A DNA stretch of 36,970 nt from Bacteroidota bacterium (GCA_025963485.1 JAOQAO010000093.1:1-36970), one strand, 5' to 3'; positions 8,918 to 16,611 are shown, counted from the stretch's first letter. Notes: generated by a model from the sequence alone, not told the origin. Program-made: numbers and translations.

Positions 8918-9874
8918 ATGAAAAAAACAATCTCAATTTGCCTCTTGGCTATCACGCTCATTCTTAGTGGCTGCAATAACGAAAAAACAAAGGTCACACT
9001 CGCGCTGAGTAAGAACCCGTGGAATACAATCGCATTAGTAGCCGCTGATAAAGGCTACTTCGCTGAGGAAGGTTTGGATGTAACCTTAAATTATCAGGAT
9101 GCTGGCCGATATTGCTATGATGCGGTTATTTCGCAGAGTGCAGACTTTGGAAATATTGTGGATGTCAATATTAGTTATATTGGATACTCTCCAAACAAAA
9201 ATACATTTATGCTGGCCGAGATAAATCGCAGTCCCGGCAGTGTGGTAATACTTGGTAAAAAAAGTAGAGGCATAAATTCTCCCTCTGATCTCAAGGGGAA
9301 AACAATCGCATTTTCTGCGGGTACAGTTTCAGATGTATTTGCTAGGCGATTTGTCCAGAAATATAAAATAGCAGATGATTCAATTACATTCCAAAAAATA
9401 CAACCTAAAGGAATCATTCCTGCGTTTGCCGCTAATGATGGCCCTCCGGCTGTGGCGGTATGGGAGCCATTTATCAGTGCGGCTCACAAAGGATTAGGAG
9501 ACGATATAGTAACTTTTGAGTCTCCTGAAATATATACAATTAGAGAATTTGTAGCTGTGCGAACCGATTGGGCGAAAGAACACAAAGATGCCATTCAGAA
9601 GTATCTAAGAGCTATGAAGAAAGCAGAGACATTCGTTAATTCAAATGAGGTTGAAGCTCAAAAAATTGTCGCACGCATGGCCGCGATGGATTTAGAGATC
9701 GTAAAGTCAAGTTGGCCTAAATATAAAGCTGTTGTTGCCTATGATAAGGCTACATACCTAAAAGAAATTATGGATATTGGTAAAGAGGTTTCTACGTTAG
9801 ATGATTACAAAGGGAAACAAGTGCCAGATTACTCTTCTTTTTTTGATGACAGCTATTTTAATGACGCAAAATAA
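8918..9874 (+). CDS. ABC importer substrate-binding lipoprotein, NMT1/SsuA-like
   Basis: The product is 318 residues. The N-terminus is a lipoprotein signal with lipobox LSGC (Cys19), so the protein should be anchored and face the periplasm. The mature part shows the NMT1/ThiY/SsuA pattern: a first strand and N-x-W, AADKGYFAEEGLDVTL, then SPSDLKGKTIAFSAGTVSD, and AVAVWEPFI. Such proteins deliver sulfonates, taurine, pyrimidine precursors or similar small molecules to the permease. Nothing visible fixes the ligand. The gene follows the XRE gene by six bases and its stop overlaps the ribosome-binding site of the permease gene. Confidence 0.9.
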   Translation: MKKTISICLLAITLILSGCNNEKTKVTLALSKNPWNTIALVAADKGYFAEEGLDVTLNYQDAGRYCYDAVISQSADFGNIVDVNISYIGYSPNKNTFMLAEINRSPGSVVILGKKSRGINSPSDLKGKTIAFSAGTVSDVFARRFVQKYKIADDSITFQKIQPKGIIPAFAANDGPPAVAVWEPFISAAHKGLGDDIVTFESPEIYTIREFVAVRTDWAKEHKDAIQKYLRAMKKAETFVNSNEVEAQKIVARMAAMDLEIVKSSWPKYKAVVAYDKATYLKEIMDIGKEVSTLDDYKGKQVPDYSSFFDDSYFNDAK

Positions 9875-9878
9875 GGAG
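9873..9878 (+). promoter_or_regulatory. Shine-Dalgarno site that sets a TTG start
   Basis: AAGGAG sits five bases before TTG at 9884 and overlaps the TAA of the preceding gene. Clear Shine-Dalgarno sequences are rare elsewhere in this window, as is usual for Bacteroidota. It supports TTG as the permease start. Confidence 0.6.
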
Positions 9879-9883
9879 AGATT

Positions 9884-10663
9884 TTGAAAACTTTAGCTAG
9901 AGAAAAAATCAAAAGCACTTTATTAGGATGTGTTGGCATTATACTTGTGCTGCTTGTATGGTTATTCGCATTCCAACATCAGAAAGCTGGGGTATATTTA
10001 ATTCCAAGTCCGATCTCCACTTTTCAAAAGCTTGGTGGTCTCTTTGCAAGCGTTGTCTTTTATCAAGATGTTGCTGAAACCCTGCTTAGAATGCTCTCAG
10101 GGTTCTTTCTGGCCACCTTATTTGGAATTGTGCTTGGTTTACTTCTCGGAAATTTCCCCACTATAAGAAAAATGTTTAATGGCATTATTGACTTTTTGCG
10201 AAGCATTCCTGTCACAGCACTATATCCGATCTTCATCCTCACCAGTGGAATAGGAAGTGAATCAAAAATTGCAATGATCTTCTACGCCTCCTTTTTTATC
10301 ATTTGCATTAATACAATGTATGGGGTAATGCATACAAATCCCGTCAGAAGAAAAATGGCTCAACTATATGGGGCAAACTGGTATCAAGTTTTTACTCAAG
10401 TTACTTTTTTTGATTCACTCCCTTATGCCATGGTTGGACTGCGCATAGCAATATCCTATGCCCTCATTGTCGCTATACTGACAGAGTTTTTTATGGGCTC
10501 GAGCTTTGGTTTAGGCCAAAGAATCACAGAGACTTATAATTTGTATCAAATAGATGCTATGTACGCATACATAATTATAGTGGGGTTGCTGGGATATTCG
10601 TTGAATTTTATTTTTAATAAAATCGAAAAAGCAGTCGTTGGCTGGAAATTCAATGCAGATTAA
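9884..10663 (+). CDS. ABC importer permease, SsuC/TauC-like
   Basis: The product is 259 residues beginning at TTG, chosen because of AAGGAG five bases upstream. One membrane helix lies at about 14-32; the transmembrane domain follows with helices near 61-86, 106-125, 127-150 and two at the C-terminal side. The cytoplasmic coupling loop region (MAQLYGANWYQVFTQVTFFDSLPYAMVGLRIAISYA) matches the EAA loop of binding-protein-dependent permeases, and the C-terminal EFFMGSSFGLGQRI is typical of the SsuC/TauC branch. A homodimer is expected to work with the neighbouring lipoprotein and ATPase. It overlaps the ATPase gene by 11 bases. Confidence 0.9.
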   Translation: MKTLAREKIKSTLLGCVGIILVLLVWLFAFQHQKAGVYLIPSPISTFQKLGGLFASVVFYQDVAETLLRMLSGFFLATLFGIVLGLLLGNFPTIRKMFNGIIDFLRSIPVTALYPIFILTSGIGSESKIAMIFYASFFIICINTMYGVMHTNPVRRKMAQLYGANWYQVFTQVTFFDSLPYAMVGLRIAISYALIVAILTEFFMGSSFGLGQRITETYNLYQIDAMYAYIIIVGLLGYSLNFIFNKIEKAVVGWKFNAD

Positions 10664-11441
10664 AATTAAAAATATAAACAAATCGTTCAGGTCAACTGAT
10701 GGTGAAAGAAAAATCATTTTCAATGATTTTTCTTTTGGCATTTCAGATCCTGATTTTATCACTATCATCGGACCAAACGGTTGTGGCAAATCCACTTTGC
10801 TAAACATGATAGCTCAAATTGAAAAGCCGGATTCGGGTTCGATTGAGCTAAACAGCGCAGGCGACAGTCGGAACGGCATTGGCTATGTATGGCAGGACTT
10901 CCGTTCTTCGCTATTGCCATGGCTGAACGTATATAAAAATATTGAATTCCCACTAAAACTTAGGAATGTTCCGAATGCAGATAGGAAAAAAATAGTTGAT
11001 AATTTGCTAGATGAATTTAGAATTTCTTTCAGCCCAACAAAAGAGGTCTATAAGCTAAGTGGGGGGCAGCAACAGCTTGTTTGTCTCTTAAGGAGTATCG
11101 CAAGTAATCCTGAGCTTTTATTGTGTGATGAGCCATTTTCAGCGCTAGATCAGTCAAGTCGCTGGACAATGGCATTCTACTTAGAACAACTTTGGTTAAA
11201 AAAGAAAATACCTGTGATATTGGTATCTCATGATATTGACGAAAGCATCCTATTAGGTAACAAAATAATACTTCTCAATAAATCATCACAGGTAGAAGAT
11301 ATACTAGAAAATCCCTTACCCCGGCCAAGGAGTATTGAAACACTGAGTTCTCCAGAACATATCAGACTCAGACAAAGAGTGATTGATTTTATGAAAGTTA
11401 ACGGTGCTATTCAGGATAGTATATCATCCCGCCATTCATAG
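10653..11441 (+). CDS. ABC importer ATPase, SsuB/TauB-like
   Basis: The product is 262 residues from the ATG at 10653, which overlaps the permease stop by 11 bases; a TTG at 10638 is the only earlier start. Motifs are complete: Walker A GPNGCGKST (40-48), Q-loop VWQDFRSSLLPW (79-90), signature LSGGQQQ (135-141), Walker B LLLCDEPFSALD (155-166) and H-loop SHDID (His193). Together with the permease and lipoprotein it makes a full importer. It is the last gene of the AT-rich operon; no clear terminator follows. Confidence 0.93.
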   Translation: MQIKIKNINKSFRSTDGERKIIFNDFSFGISDPDFITIIGPNGCGKSTLLNMIAQIEKPDSGSIELNSAGDSRNGIGYVWQDFRSSLLPWLNVYKNIEFPLKLRNVPNADRKKIVDNLLDEFRISFSPTKEVYKLSGGQQQLVCLLRSIASNPELLLCDEPFSALDQSSRWTMAFYLEQLWLKKKIPVILVSHDIDESILLGNKIILLNKSSQVEDILENPLPRPRSIETLSSPEHIRLRQRVIDFMKVNGAIQDSISSRHS

Positions 11442-11518
11442 TTCTCCGCTCTCCCTAGTCCGAAGCAAGGCCTGCCGATAGTCGGGTCCACATTACAAAT
11501 GTTCATGTTGGAAAGTTT

Positions 11519-11544
11519 GGGGTTGCAAATCCCGAACCGCTGGC
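11519..11544. repeat. REP-like hairpin sequence, tentative
   Basis: GGGGTTGCAAATCCC (11519-11533) followed by GAACCGCTGG forms a short imperfect palindrome around TTGCAA. From memory, sequences like CGGGATTTGCAATCCCGAAC are scattered in Bacteroidota genomes near RAYT-type transposases. Only one copy is seen here. The whole 11442-11612 gap has no convincing gene and marks the change from AT-rich to GC-richer DNA. Confidence 0.25.
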
Positions 11545-11612
11545 TTACTTTTATTGACAGACGAACTATTGAAATAGAGATTATGATCTTCAATTAATAA
11601 GTAGAGAAAATC

Positions 11613-12062
11613 ATGGCAAACAATAAATTACTCAGAATGGACAATGTCGGCATCGTGGTAGAATCACTCGATGACGCCATCGTTTTTTTCACGGAGATAG
11701 GCCTGAAGCTGGAAGGGCGGGCCACGATCGAAGGGGAATGGGCGGGTCGTGTGACGGGACTGGGCAATCAGTACGTGGAGATCGCTATGATGGTGACTCC
11801 TGATGGCCATAGCCGGCTCGAGCTATCCCGATTTCTCAGCCCTGCTGTCATCTCAGATCACCGCACTGCTCCAGTGAACGCTCTGGGTTACCTACGCTGC
11901 ATGTTCACAGTGGCGGACATTGACGAGCTGGTATCCAGACTTCTTAAGCATGGCGCTCAGCTCGTGGGCGAAGTGGTCCAGTACGAGGATTCGTACCGCC
12001 TCTGCTACATTCGTGGAGCAGAAGGGATCCTCGTCGGTCTGGCGGAACAACTCAAAAGATAA
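11613..12062 (+). CDS. VOC (glyoxalase/bleomycin-resistance) family protein
   Basis: The product is 149 residues with the paired beta-alpha-beta-beta-beta modules of the vicinal-oxygen-chelate fold. The first module begins MDNVGIVVESLDDAIVFFTEIG, the second begins LGYLRCMFTVADIDELVSRLLKHGAQ. The first metal ligand is normally a histidine; here the place holds Asn-Val (DNVGIVV), so metal binding may be altered. Acidic residues remain at RLELSRF and near the end (AEGILVGLAEQ). Soluble and single-gene. It is GC-rich compared with the operon before it (33 G/C in bases 11821-11880 against 14 in 8401-8460). Substrate unknown. Confidence 0.85.
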   Translation: MANNKLLRMDNVGIVVESLDDAIVFFTEIGLKLEGRATIEGEWAGRVTGLGNQYVEIAMMVTPDGHSRLELSRFLSPAVISDHRTAPVNALGYLRCMFTVADIDELVSRLLKHGAQLVGEVVQYEDSYRLCYIRGAEGILVGLAEQLKR

Positions 12063-12115
12063 GTAGTGGAAGCCGGATTATTGCGAAGAGCATGGACATT
12101 GCCCGAATTGTAATA

Positions 12116-12147
12116 TTTGCTCATCACATCAGACTTAACTATATTTG
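12116..12147 (+). promoter_or_regulatory. Promoter of the small protein / nucleotidyltransferase pair
   Basis: TTTG (12116-12119), 20 bases, then TATATTTG (12140-12147) is a full consensus match. The TTG at 12145, which would give a longer first protein, lies inside the -7 box, so the ATG at 12181 is the start. Confidence 0.7.
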
Positions 12148-12180
12148 AGTACTAGTGACAGCAGTACACAAAAAAATGTA

Positions 12181-12348
12181 ATGAAACCGGTTATCAAGTT
12201 TACAAACTTCGCGGAACTCAAATCCCACGAAAAGAGTTCTTCTGATTTATCTTTGAGTTTAAAGAAGCATACAGACTTCGAAAAACTCATTAAAGAAATC
12301 AGATCAGCGAGGACTCATACAAGCAATCAAAGTCATCGCGAACAATAG
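12181..12348 (+). CDS. Small protein, putative partner of nucleotidyltransferase
   Basis: The product is 55 residues (MKPVIKFTNFAELKSHEKSS...), charged and helical, with no membrane segment. It begins about 34 bp after a full promoter and ends three bases before the nucleotidyltransferase gene. Small proteins with a K-F-x-N-F-x-E-h-K start are, from memory, often encoded ahead of AbiEii-like nucleotidyltransferases in Bacteroidota. It may be the antitoxin-like or regulatory partner; this is inference from position. It is too short for firm assignment. Confidence 0.55.
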   Translation: MKPVIKFTNFAELKSHEKSSSDLSLSLKKHTDFEKLIKEIRSARTHTSNQSHREQ

Positions 12349-12351
12349 CTG

Positions 12352-12852
12352 ATGGAAGGGGATATCAAGGATAGTTTATTGACTGTATGCAGGTTGCTAA
12401 AAAAGCACAACGTCAAGTATATGCTCGTCGGAGGGACAGCAGTAGCTTTATTTGGCTATTACAGACATTCTATAAATATTTCCGGGGAAATAACCGATAA
12501 ACCCGATATAGACATTTGGTACAATCCAACTTATGAAAACTACTTCAGTATCCTGAAAGTAATGAATGACCTGGGACAAAACACAACCGAGTTTGTAAAT
12601 GAAGAAAGCCCGAACCCGCATAAGGCATTTTTTAAATTAGACTTTGACAGCTATACACTCGATATATTGCCTATAATAAAAGCTGACCTGAAGTTTTCGG
12701 AAGCCGATCAACGAAAAGAAACAGTGGAACTGGAGGGCGTTCCAATTCATTTTATGGGTTTTGAGGACTTGATTTGTGATAAGAACGCTACAGCCCGTGA
12801 GAAAGATTTAAAAGACATTGAACAGTTGAAAAAACTCAGGGGCGAAGAGTAA
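12352..12852 (+). CDS. Nucleotidyltransferase-fold protein (AbiEii/MNT-like)
   Basis: The product is 166 residues. The pol-beta-type nucleotidyltransferase signature is visible: LVGGTAVALFGYYRHS (GGT at 27-29), then DKPDIDIW with Asp52 and Asp54, and a third acidic strand TLDILP (Asp104), the expected metal triad. The C-terminus is a short helical tail (DLKDIEQLKKLRGEE). Families with this layout include the toxins of AbiEii/MNT-type pairs and minimal nucleotidyltransferases. The gene lies three bases after the small protein gene under one promoter, so the pair is likely co-translated. Toxin activity is not shown by sequence. Confidence 0.75.
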   Translation: MEGDIKDSLLTVCRLLKKHNVKYMLVGGTAVALFGYYRHSINISGEITDKPDIDIWYNPTYENYFSILKVMNDLGQNTTEFVNEESPNPHKAFFKLDFDSYTLDILPIIKADLKFSEADQRKETVELEGVPIHFMGFEDLICDKNATAREKDLKDIEQLKKLRGEE

Positions 12853-12909
12853 GTGACTATGATATAGCCCTCTTTTCCACTGGTGCCTCATCTCGCAGTA
12901 GTTTCAAAA

Positions 12910-13935
12910 TCACCGCGTCAAAAACTTTCGCGTAGTGTCAACGGGGATTTTCCCGCCGAAGATCAGGTGCCCTGAGTCATCATCCATCTCTACTAATTCC
13001 GCATTTACGAGTTTAGCAAATTTGATGGAAGGTGTCTGGATGAAGATGCGGTCTTGTTTATTGGCGATGATCAGCACTTTTGCTTTTACTTTTTTAGCTG
13101 CGCTCTCCAGTGAGCCTTCGCCTTTGGTAATATCCTGCATCATGGTTGCTTTCATTTGCCAGAGGAAATTATTGGCATCCAGATAGGCTGTTTTTCCGAT
13201 CGTAGCATACCAACTGGAAAAACTATCTGCAGGCGTAGTACTATTCACAGAGGCTGGTGTAGAGATCAGCAGTTGGCTCAGGCGTGCAGCCATCGGTACT
13301 GGGGGATTGACGGTGTAGTTGCCGCTGTGATAAGCTGTATCACTTTTTACTGCGTCGATATAGGTCGAGGTCCACAACAGGTCATAGGCAGTAAGTCGCG
13401 GTGTGGCATCTATTGCTACTATCTTGTCCATAAAATCGGGGTAGCTTACTGCCCATTGCAGTGCCTGGCATCCTCCCATAGAGCCTCCTACCACTGCAGC
13501 CAAGTGATGAATGTCCAGTTTCTCCGTAAGCATTTTGTACTGTGTATTTACCATATCCCTGATGCTGAATTGAGGGAATGAAGTTTTGGGCTGAGCGGTA
13601 CTATTGCTCGGAGAAGATGAAACACCATTGCCCAAAGCGTCGATGAGTATGAGATAGAACCTGGTAGTATCGACATCTTTATTTACACTAAACTGCATAT
13701 AAAATGTAGTACCACCACCAGCTGATGGATATATGATGGCATTGGACCGGGTCGCATTTAGTTTCCCGAATGTGCGGTAGCCGATCCGGCAATCTGTGAT
13801 ATGCTGGCCATTCTCCAAAGGGAAGTCACCTATAGAGGTATACTGTTGTCGTGTGTCGGTTCTGGTCTGTGAATACGCATGTTGCTTTGTTGCCAGAAGT
13901 AAAAGGAGCGTTAAGATGGGGATGATCTGATTCAT
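12910..13935 (-). CDS. Secreted alpha/beta hydrolase, MetX-like
   Basis: The product is 341 residues with an N-terminal signal peptide (IIPILTLLLLLATKQHAYSQ). The body matches the homoserine O-acetyltransferase-like branch of alpha/beta hydrolases: GYRTFGKLN near 52-60, oxyanion region, nucleophile elbow GGSMGG (Ser152), then NKQD (Asp295) and DSGH (His323), a complete triad. Cytoplasmic MetX has no signal peptide, so this exported copy probably acts on another ester or acyl substrate. It lies 17 bp downstream of a DUF1801 gene on the same strand, likely in one operon. Confidence 0.85.
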   Translation of the reverse strand: MNQIIPILTLLLLLATKQHAYSQTRTDTRQQYTSIGDFPLENGQHITDCRIGYRTFGKLNATRSNAIIYPSAGGGTTFYMQFSVNKDVDTTRFYLILIDALGNGVSSSPSNSTAQPKTSFPQFSIRDMVNTQYKMLTEKLDIHHLAAVVGGSMGGCQALQWAVSYPDFMDKIVAIDATPRLTAYDLLWTSTYIDAVKSDTAYHSGNYTVNPPVPMAARLSQLLISTPASVNSTTPADSFSSWYATIGKTAYLDANNFLWQMKATMMQDITKGEGSLESAAKKVKAKVLIIANKQDRIFIQTPSIKFAKLVNAELVEMDDDSGHLIFGGKIPVDTTRKFLTR

Positions 13936-13952
13936 GCATTTAAGAGTTTAAA

Positions 13953-14396
13953 TTATTTACCATTTTTATTCTGACCCTCTACCCTATCCCGTATAGCAGT
14001 ATCAAGTACATCCAGATTTATATCTTTCAGCGCTTTGAACTTAATGCAATACCCGGTCACACTTGCTTTGCCTAGCTTGTCGCCATATGTTTTGGCCAGG
14101 TATGACTTATCCTCAATACCCATTATATATACAGAGATCCCGGTTGTGTTTGCACTGAGGCCGATCTGATAAAACTCTCTGGTGGTGCCATCGGCATACT
14201 TTATGGTATAAAAACCATACCCTATATTAGGATTAGAAACAATTTTCCCCTCGTCGTTTTTACCGTCGAGGAACCATAGTTTACTGCCCGGCAGTACCTC
14301 AAGGATGTGTTGGTGAAGCTCTTGCAATTCACTGCGCTTCGGCTCAGGCTGGCTGTCGATATAGTCTTTGATCTGGCCTTTTATGTTTGTTGCCAT
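13953..14396 (-). CDS. DUF1801 family protein
   Basis: The product is 147 residues and soluble. It carries the DUF1801 pattern, the fold related to the YdhG iron-chaperone-like group: an N-terminal helix (LQELHQHILEVLPG), central strands with YADGTTREFYQIGLSANTTGISVYIMG, and a C-terminal K-x-L-x-D-I-N-x-x-V-L-x-x-x-I helix. A distant paralogue lies at 17326. Molecular function is not established. It precedes the secreted hydrolase gene in a probable operon. Confidence 0.75.
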   Translation of the reverse strand: MATNIKGQIKDYIDSQPEPKRSELQELHQHILEVLPGSKLWFLDGKNDEGKIVSNPNIGYGFYTIKYADGTTREFYQIGLSANTTGISVYIMGIEDKSYLAKTYGDKLGKASVTGYCIKFKALKDINLDVLDTAIRDRVEGQNKNGK

Positions 14397-14436
14397 GGTG
14401 ATTGTATGTCAGTTTGTTTGCTTCTTAAATTTCCCT

Positions 14437-14444
14437 CAAAGTTA
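14437..14444 (-). promoter_or_regulatory. Predicted -7 box ahead of DUF1801 gene
   Basis: TAACTTTG on the minus strand fits TANNTTTG and lies 40 bp before the ATG at 14396. No TTTG is seen at the -33 place. Confidence 0.4.
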
Positions 14445-14454
14445 TTCAAGCGAT

Positions 14455-14955
14455 TCACTTTTTCGATAAAGTCGCTAACAGTTCTTCCAGATTAGTCATT
14501 GACATCTTAAATCCTTCTGTGAAGCCGCCCGTAAGAACTCTTTCCATACGTTCAAGGGATTCATTATAGATCGTAATACTGACTTTTGTTATTCCATTTT
14601 GTTCGCTGAAACTGTGATCCCAATCAGAGCCGTGCGGCTCGGGGTTCTCATCTTTATCTGCAAAAGTATTAAACAACTGGAAGTTGGTTTTTGGGCTAAT
14701 GGAGGTGTACTCCTGAAGAGCCCAGCGTTCCTGCCCTTCAGGACTTATCATGGCATAAAATCTCCGTCCTCCTACTTTAAAATCCAGGAACTTTGTCTTC
14801 GCTGTCATGGGCTTAGGAGCTTGCCATTGATCGAGGATCTCAGCTTTGGTAAATGCATCCCAGACCAGCGGGAGTTCAGCATCAAATTCCCTGGTTATAA
14901 ATACCTTTTGTGCCGCTTTGTCAACGGTGAAATCGAATAGCAGATCATTTTTCAT
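14455..14955 (-). CDS. SRPBCC (AHSA1-type) domain protein
   Basis: From the ATG at 14955 the product is 166 residues with the START-like AHSA1 fold: [29 protein letters not shown] at the start, a G-G-x-x-x-Y-x-M-x-S-P-E-G strand pair, and a C-terminal helix ([26 protein letters not shown]). The ATG overlaps the TGA of the ArsR gene (ATGA), so translation should be coupled. A longer frame into the ArsR gene is not used. ArsR-SRPBCC pairs are common in Bacteroidota; the domain binds a hydrophobic ligand in a deep cavity. The ligand is unknown. Confidence 0.85.
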   Translation of the reverse strand: MKNDLLFDFTVDKAAQKVFITREFDAELPLVWDAFTKAEILDQWQAPKPMTAKTKFLDFKVGGRRFYAMISPEGQERWALQEYTSISPKTNFQLFNTFADKDENPEPHGSDWDHSFSEQNGITKVSITIYNESLERMERVLTGGFTEGFKMSMTNLEELLATLSKK

Positions 14956-15278
14956 TTTTTTTGTTTTTTCATGATTGATAATATGTCGTCCAATTGATTG
15001 AATTGAGTCTCCCAGATCTTCCTGAATTCGCTTAGCCATTTATCGATCTCATTCATTTTCCCGATCTGGAGAGAGTATAGGATCTCCCTGCCTTGTTGTT
15101 CCTGTTTTACCAGTCCGCATTCGGCCAGTATCTGTAAGTGCTTTGATACAGCCTGCCTGCTGGTCTGAAAATCTTCTGCAATCGCATTAGGCGTTAGTGC
15201 CTGTGTGGCGAGCAGAATAATGATAGCCCGCCTGGTGGGGTCGGCTATGGCCTGAAAGATATCTCGTCTTGTTTTCAT
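14952..15278 (-). CDS. ArsR-type transcriptional regulator
   Basis: The product is 108 residues from [23 protein letters not shown]; an ATG five codons upstream (15293) is possible but leaves almost no leader after the promoter. The winged helix is plain: [19 protein letters not shown], the recognition helix [19 protein letters not shown] and the wing [12 protein letters not shown]. No metal-binding CxC motif is present, as in the ArsR subgroup paired with SRPBCC proteins. It most likely represses itself and the coupled SRPBCC gene through the palindrome at 15301-15320. Confidence 0.88.
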   Translation of the reverse strand: MKTRRDIFQAIADPTRRAIIILLATQALTPNAIAEDFQTSRQAVSKHLQILAECGLVKQEQQGREILYSLQIGKMNEIDKWLSEFRKIWETQFNQLDDILSIMKKQKK

Positions 15279-15300
15279 TTCCTGATTAAGCAACTATGTG

Positions 15301-15337
15301 ATTGCAAATATATGTGCAATTATCTGATTGCGCAAAT
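15301..15337 (-). promoter_or_regulatory. ArsR promoter with palindromic operator
   Basis: On the minus strand TTTG (15333-15336), 20 bases, then TATATTTG (15305-15312) is a full promoter. Bases 15301-15320 form a near-perfect 20-bp palindrome: arms ATTGCA and TGCAAT around ATATAT with one mismatched pair. It covers the -7 box. A second related site, ATTGCGCAAAT (15327-15337), covers the -33 box. The layout fits autorepression. Confidence 0.7.
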
Positions 15338-15411
15338 TATTTTGAAAATTTCTTTTCCCCATTTATTCATCCGTATATCACATTTGATATCTTCATGTAA
15401 ACCATTTGAGT

Positions 15412-16012
15412 ATGAGAAATGTTTTATGACCTGCCTGATCGGGGTGATTTTGTCGCTGCCATCTTGCAGGAATCGATGTACTGTGAGTACGAATTATTTC
15501 GCTATTGGGGACCAATTAAAAAAGAATTCTTTTAAACCGGGAACTTATTGGGTATATCGGATAGCGCAACAGGTATTATTGACAACCAATCTGTGTACTA
15601 TTATAATGCCCAAAACCATGTAGAAATAGGGTATAGATATAGTGGCGATGGCGGTACCTGTAATGTATATGGTGATGTATTTAGTATGTCAGCGGCTTCT
15701 TTCTGGAATGGGGTGCCGCATGATTCTGTTTTCTTCGGCAATGCCAATAATAGCGCTGATGAGATCCTTATCTCACATTCCACTCACCCACAATACGACT
15801 ATGGATATTCTGCGACAGGGGACGCATGGACAAAGACATTGACTAACTTCTCTGTTTTGGGCCGTATATTCCCAAAAGTTTATCTATCAACCGGAACTAA
15901 TGCGCAAATATATCACGTCGATAATATCGGGGTAGTGAGATGGGTCTTTAATGATACGATCAATGGCCAAAGGACATGGAACCTTCTGCGCTATCATGTG
16001 ATCAATCCCTGA
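15412..16012 (+). pseudogene. Frameshifted lipoprotein gene
   Basis: Two frames join into one protein. The first (15426-15560) reads MTCLIGVILSLPSC...FKPGTYWVYR; the second (from 15560 on) reads DSATGIIDNQSVYYYNAQ... to TGA at 16010-16012. One extra G in the GG at 15559-15560 would restore WVYRDSATGIID, a common start of Bacteroidota lipoproteins. One extra T in the TTTT at 15422-15425 would join ATG 15412 to give MRNVFMTCLIGVILSLPSC, a proper lipoprotein signal. So two single-base losses in homopolymers are implied: true decay or sequencing error. The restored protein would be about 200 residues. Function unknown. Confidence 0.65.
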
Positions 16013-16098
16013 GCTCCCCCAGCCGTTCTAAGGTCCCCACATAGACCTATCACCCATTAAACCTTCAGCTTAACGTACTCGATGCATAGTTTAGGTTA

Positions 16099-16575
16099 CT
16101 AATTATGGAAATTAAATGTCGTAGAGCCGGAATTAGAACTATTGTTATCTTCTTCCAGCGTGATACCATTGCCTACTGCTGTTACCGTGCTACCCGATAC
16201 TGTGACAGTTACCGTTTGTCCTGTACCGTTGGTTGATAAATAGCGCACTCCACTCGATGCAGTATAGATCACGAAACATCTGGTCGATCCCGGCGTGCCA
16301 CTTCCATCCATGACGCTATAGGTCATATTGGCAATAGGCTTTGATGCGAAATTTACAGAAATCGTGGGATGATCAGTGCCTCCTGCAGGCACATCGGCAC
16401 TGCCCAGTATGTCGTAGGAAGCATTGCCAAAACCAGTTCCTTCTGACCCTAAAGTGGCGGTGTAGGAAGTCCCTCCATAGCTAAAGTTGCCAAATGAATT
16501 AGTGCTGGTTGCAGTTTTAGTACATGAGGTCGCGCAGATTGCTATTAAAGCAAAGATCCAGATTGTTTGTTTCAC
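16099..16575 (-). CDS. Small lipoprotein, beta-rich
   Basis: The product is 158 residues. The signal ends at a lipobox-like ATSC (Cys18), so it is likely a lipoprotein. The mature part is rich in Ser, Thr, Gly and Asn and beta-forming residues (TVTVTVSGSTVTAVGNGITL), suggesting a small beta-sandwich on the cell envelope. No enzyme motif. A -7 box lies upstream at 16604-16611. Family not recognised. Confidence 0.7.
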   Translation of the reverse strand: MKQTIWIFALIAICATSCTKTATSTNSFGNFSYGGTSYTATLGSEGTGFGNASYDILGSADVPAGGTDHPTISVNFASKPIANMTYSVMDGSGTPGSTRCFVIYTASSGVRYLSTNGTGQTVTVTVSGSTVTAVGNGITLEEDNNSSNSGSTTFNFHN

Positions 16576-16603
16576 GTTTTCGTTTTAGGTGTTTAATAAT
16601 TCT

Positions 16604-16611
16604 CAAATATA
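16604..16611 (-). promoter_or_regulatory. Predicted -7 box of the lipoprotein gene
   Basis: TATATTTG on the minus strand, 29 bp before the ATG at 16575, fits TANNTTTG. No clear TTTG at -33. Confidence 0.4.

Noticed and set aside
11411-11593. 60-codon minus-strand open frame at the border of the AT-rich block
   Set aside because: It runs back into the ATPase gene on the other strand and its sequence follows the possible REP-like repeat; not a gene.
12145-12180. TTG start giving 12 extra residues on the small protein
   Set aside because: The TTG is part of the -7 box TATATTTG, so it lies upstream of the transcript.
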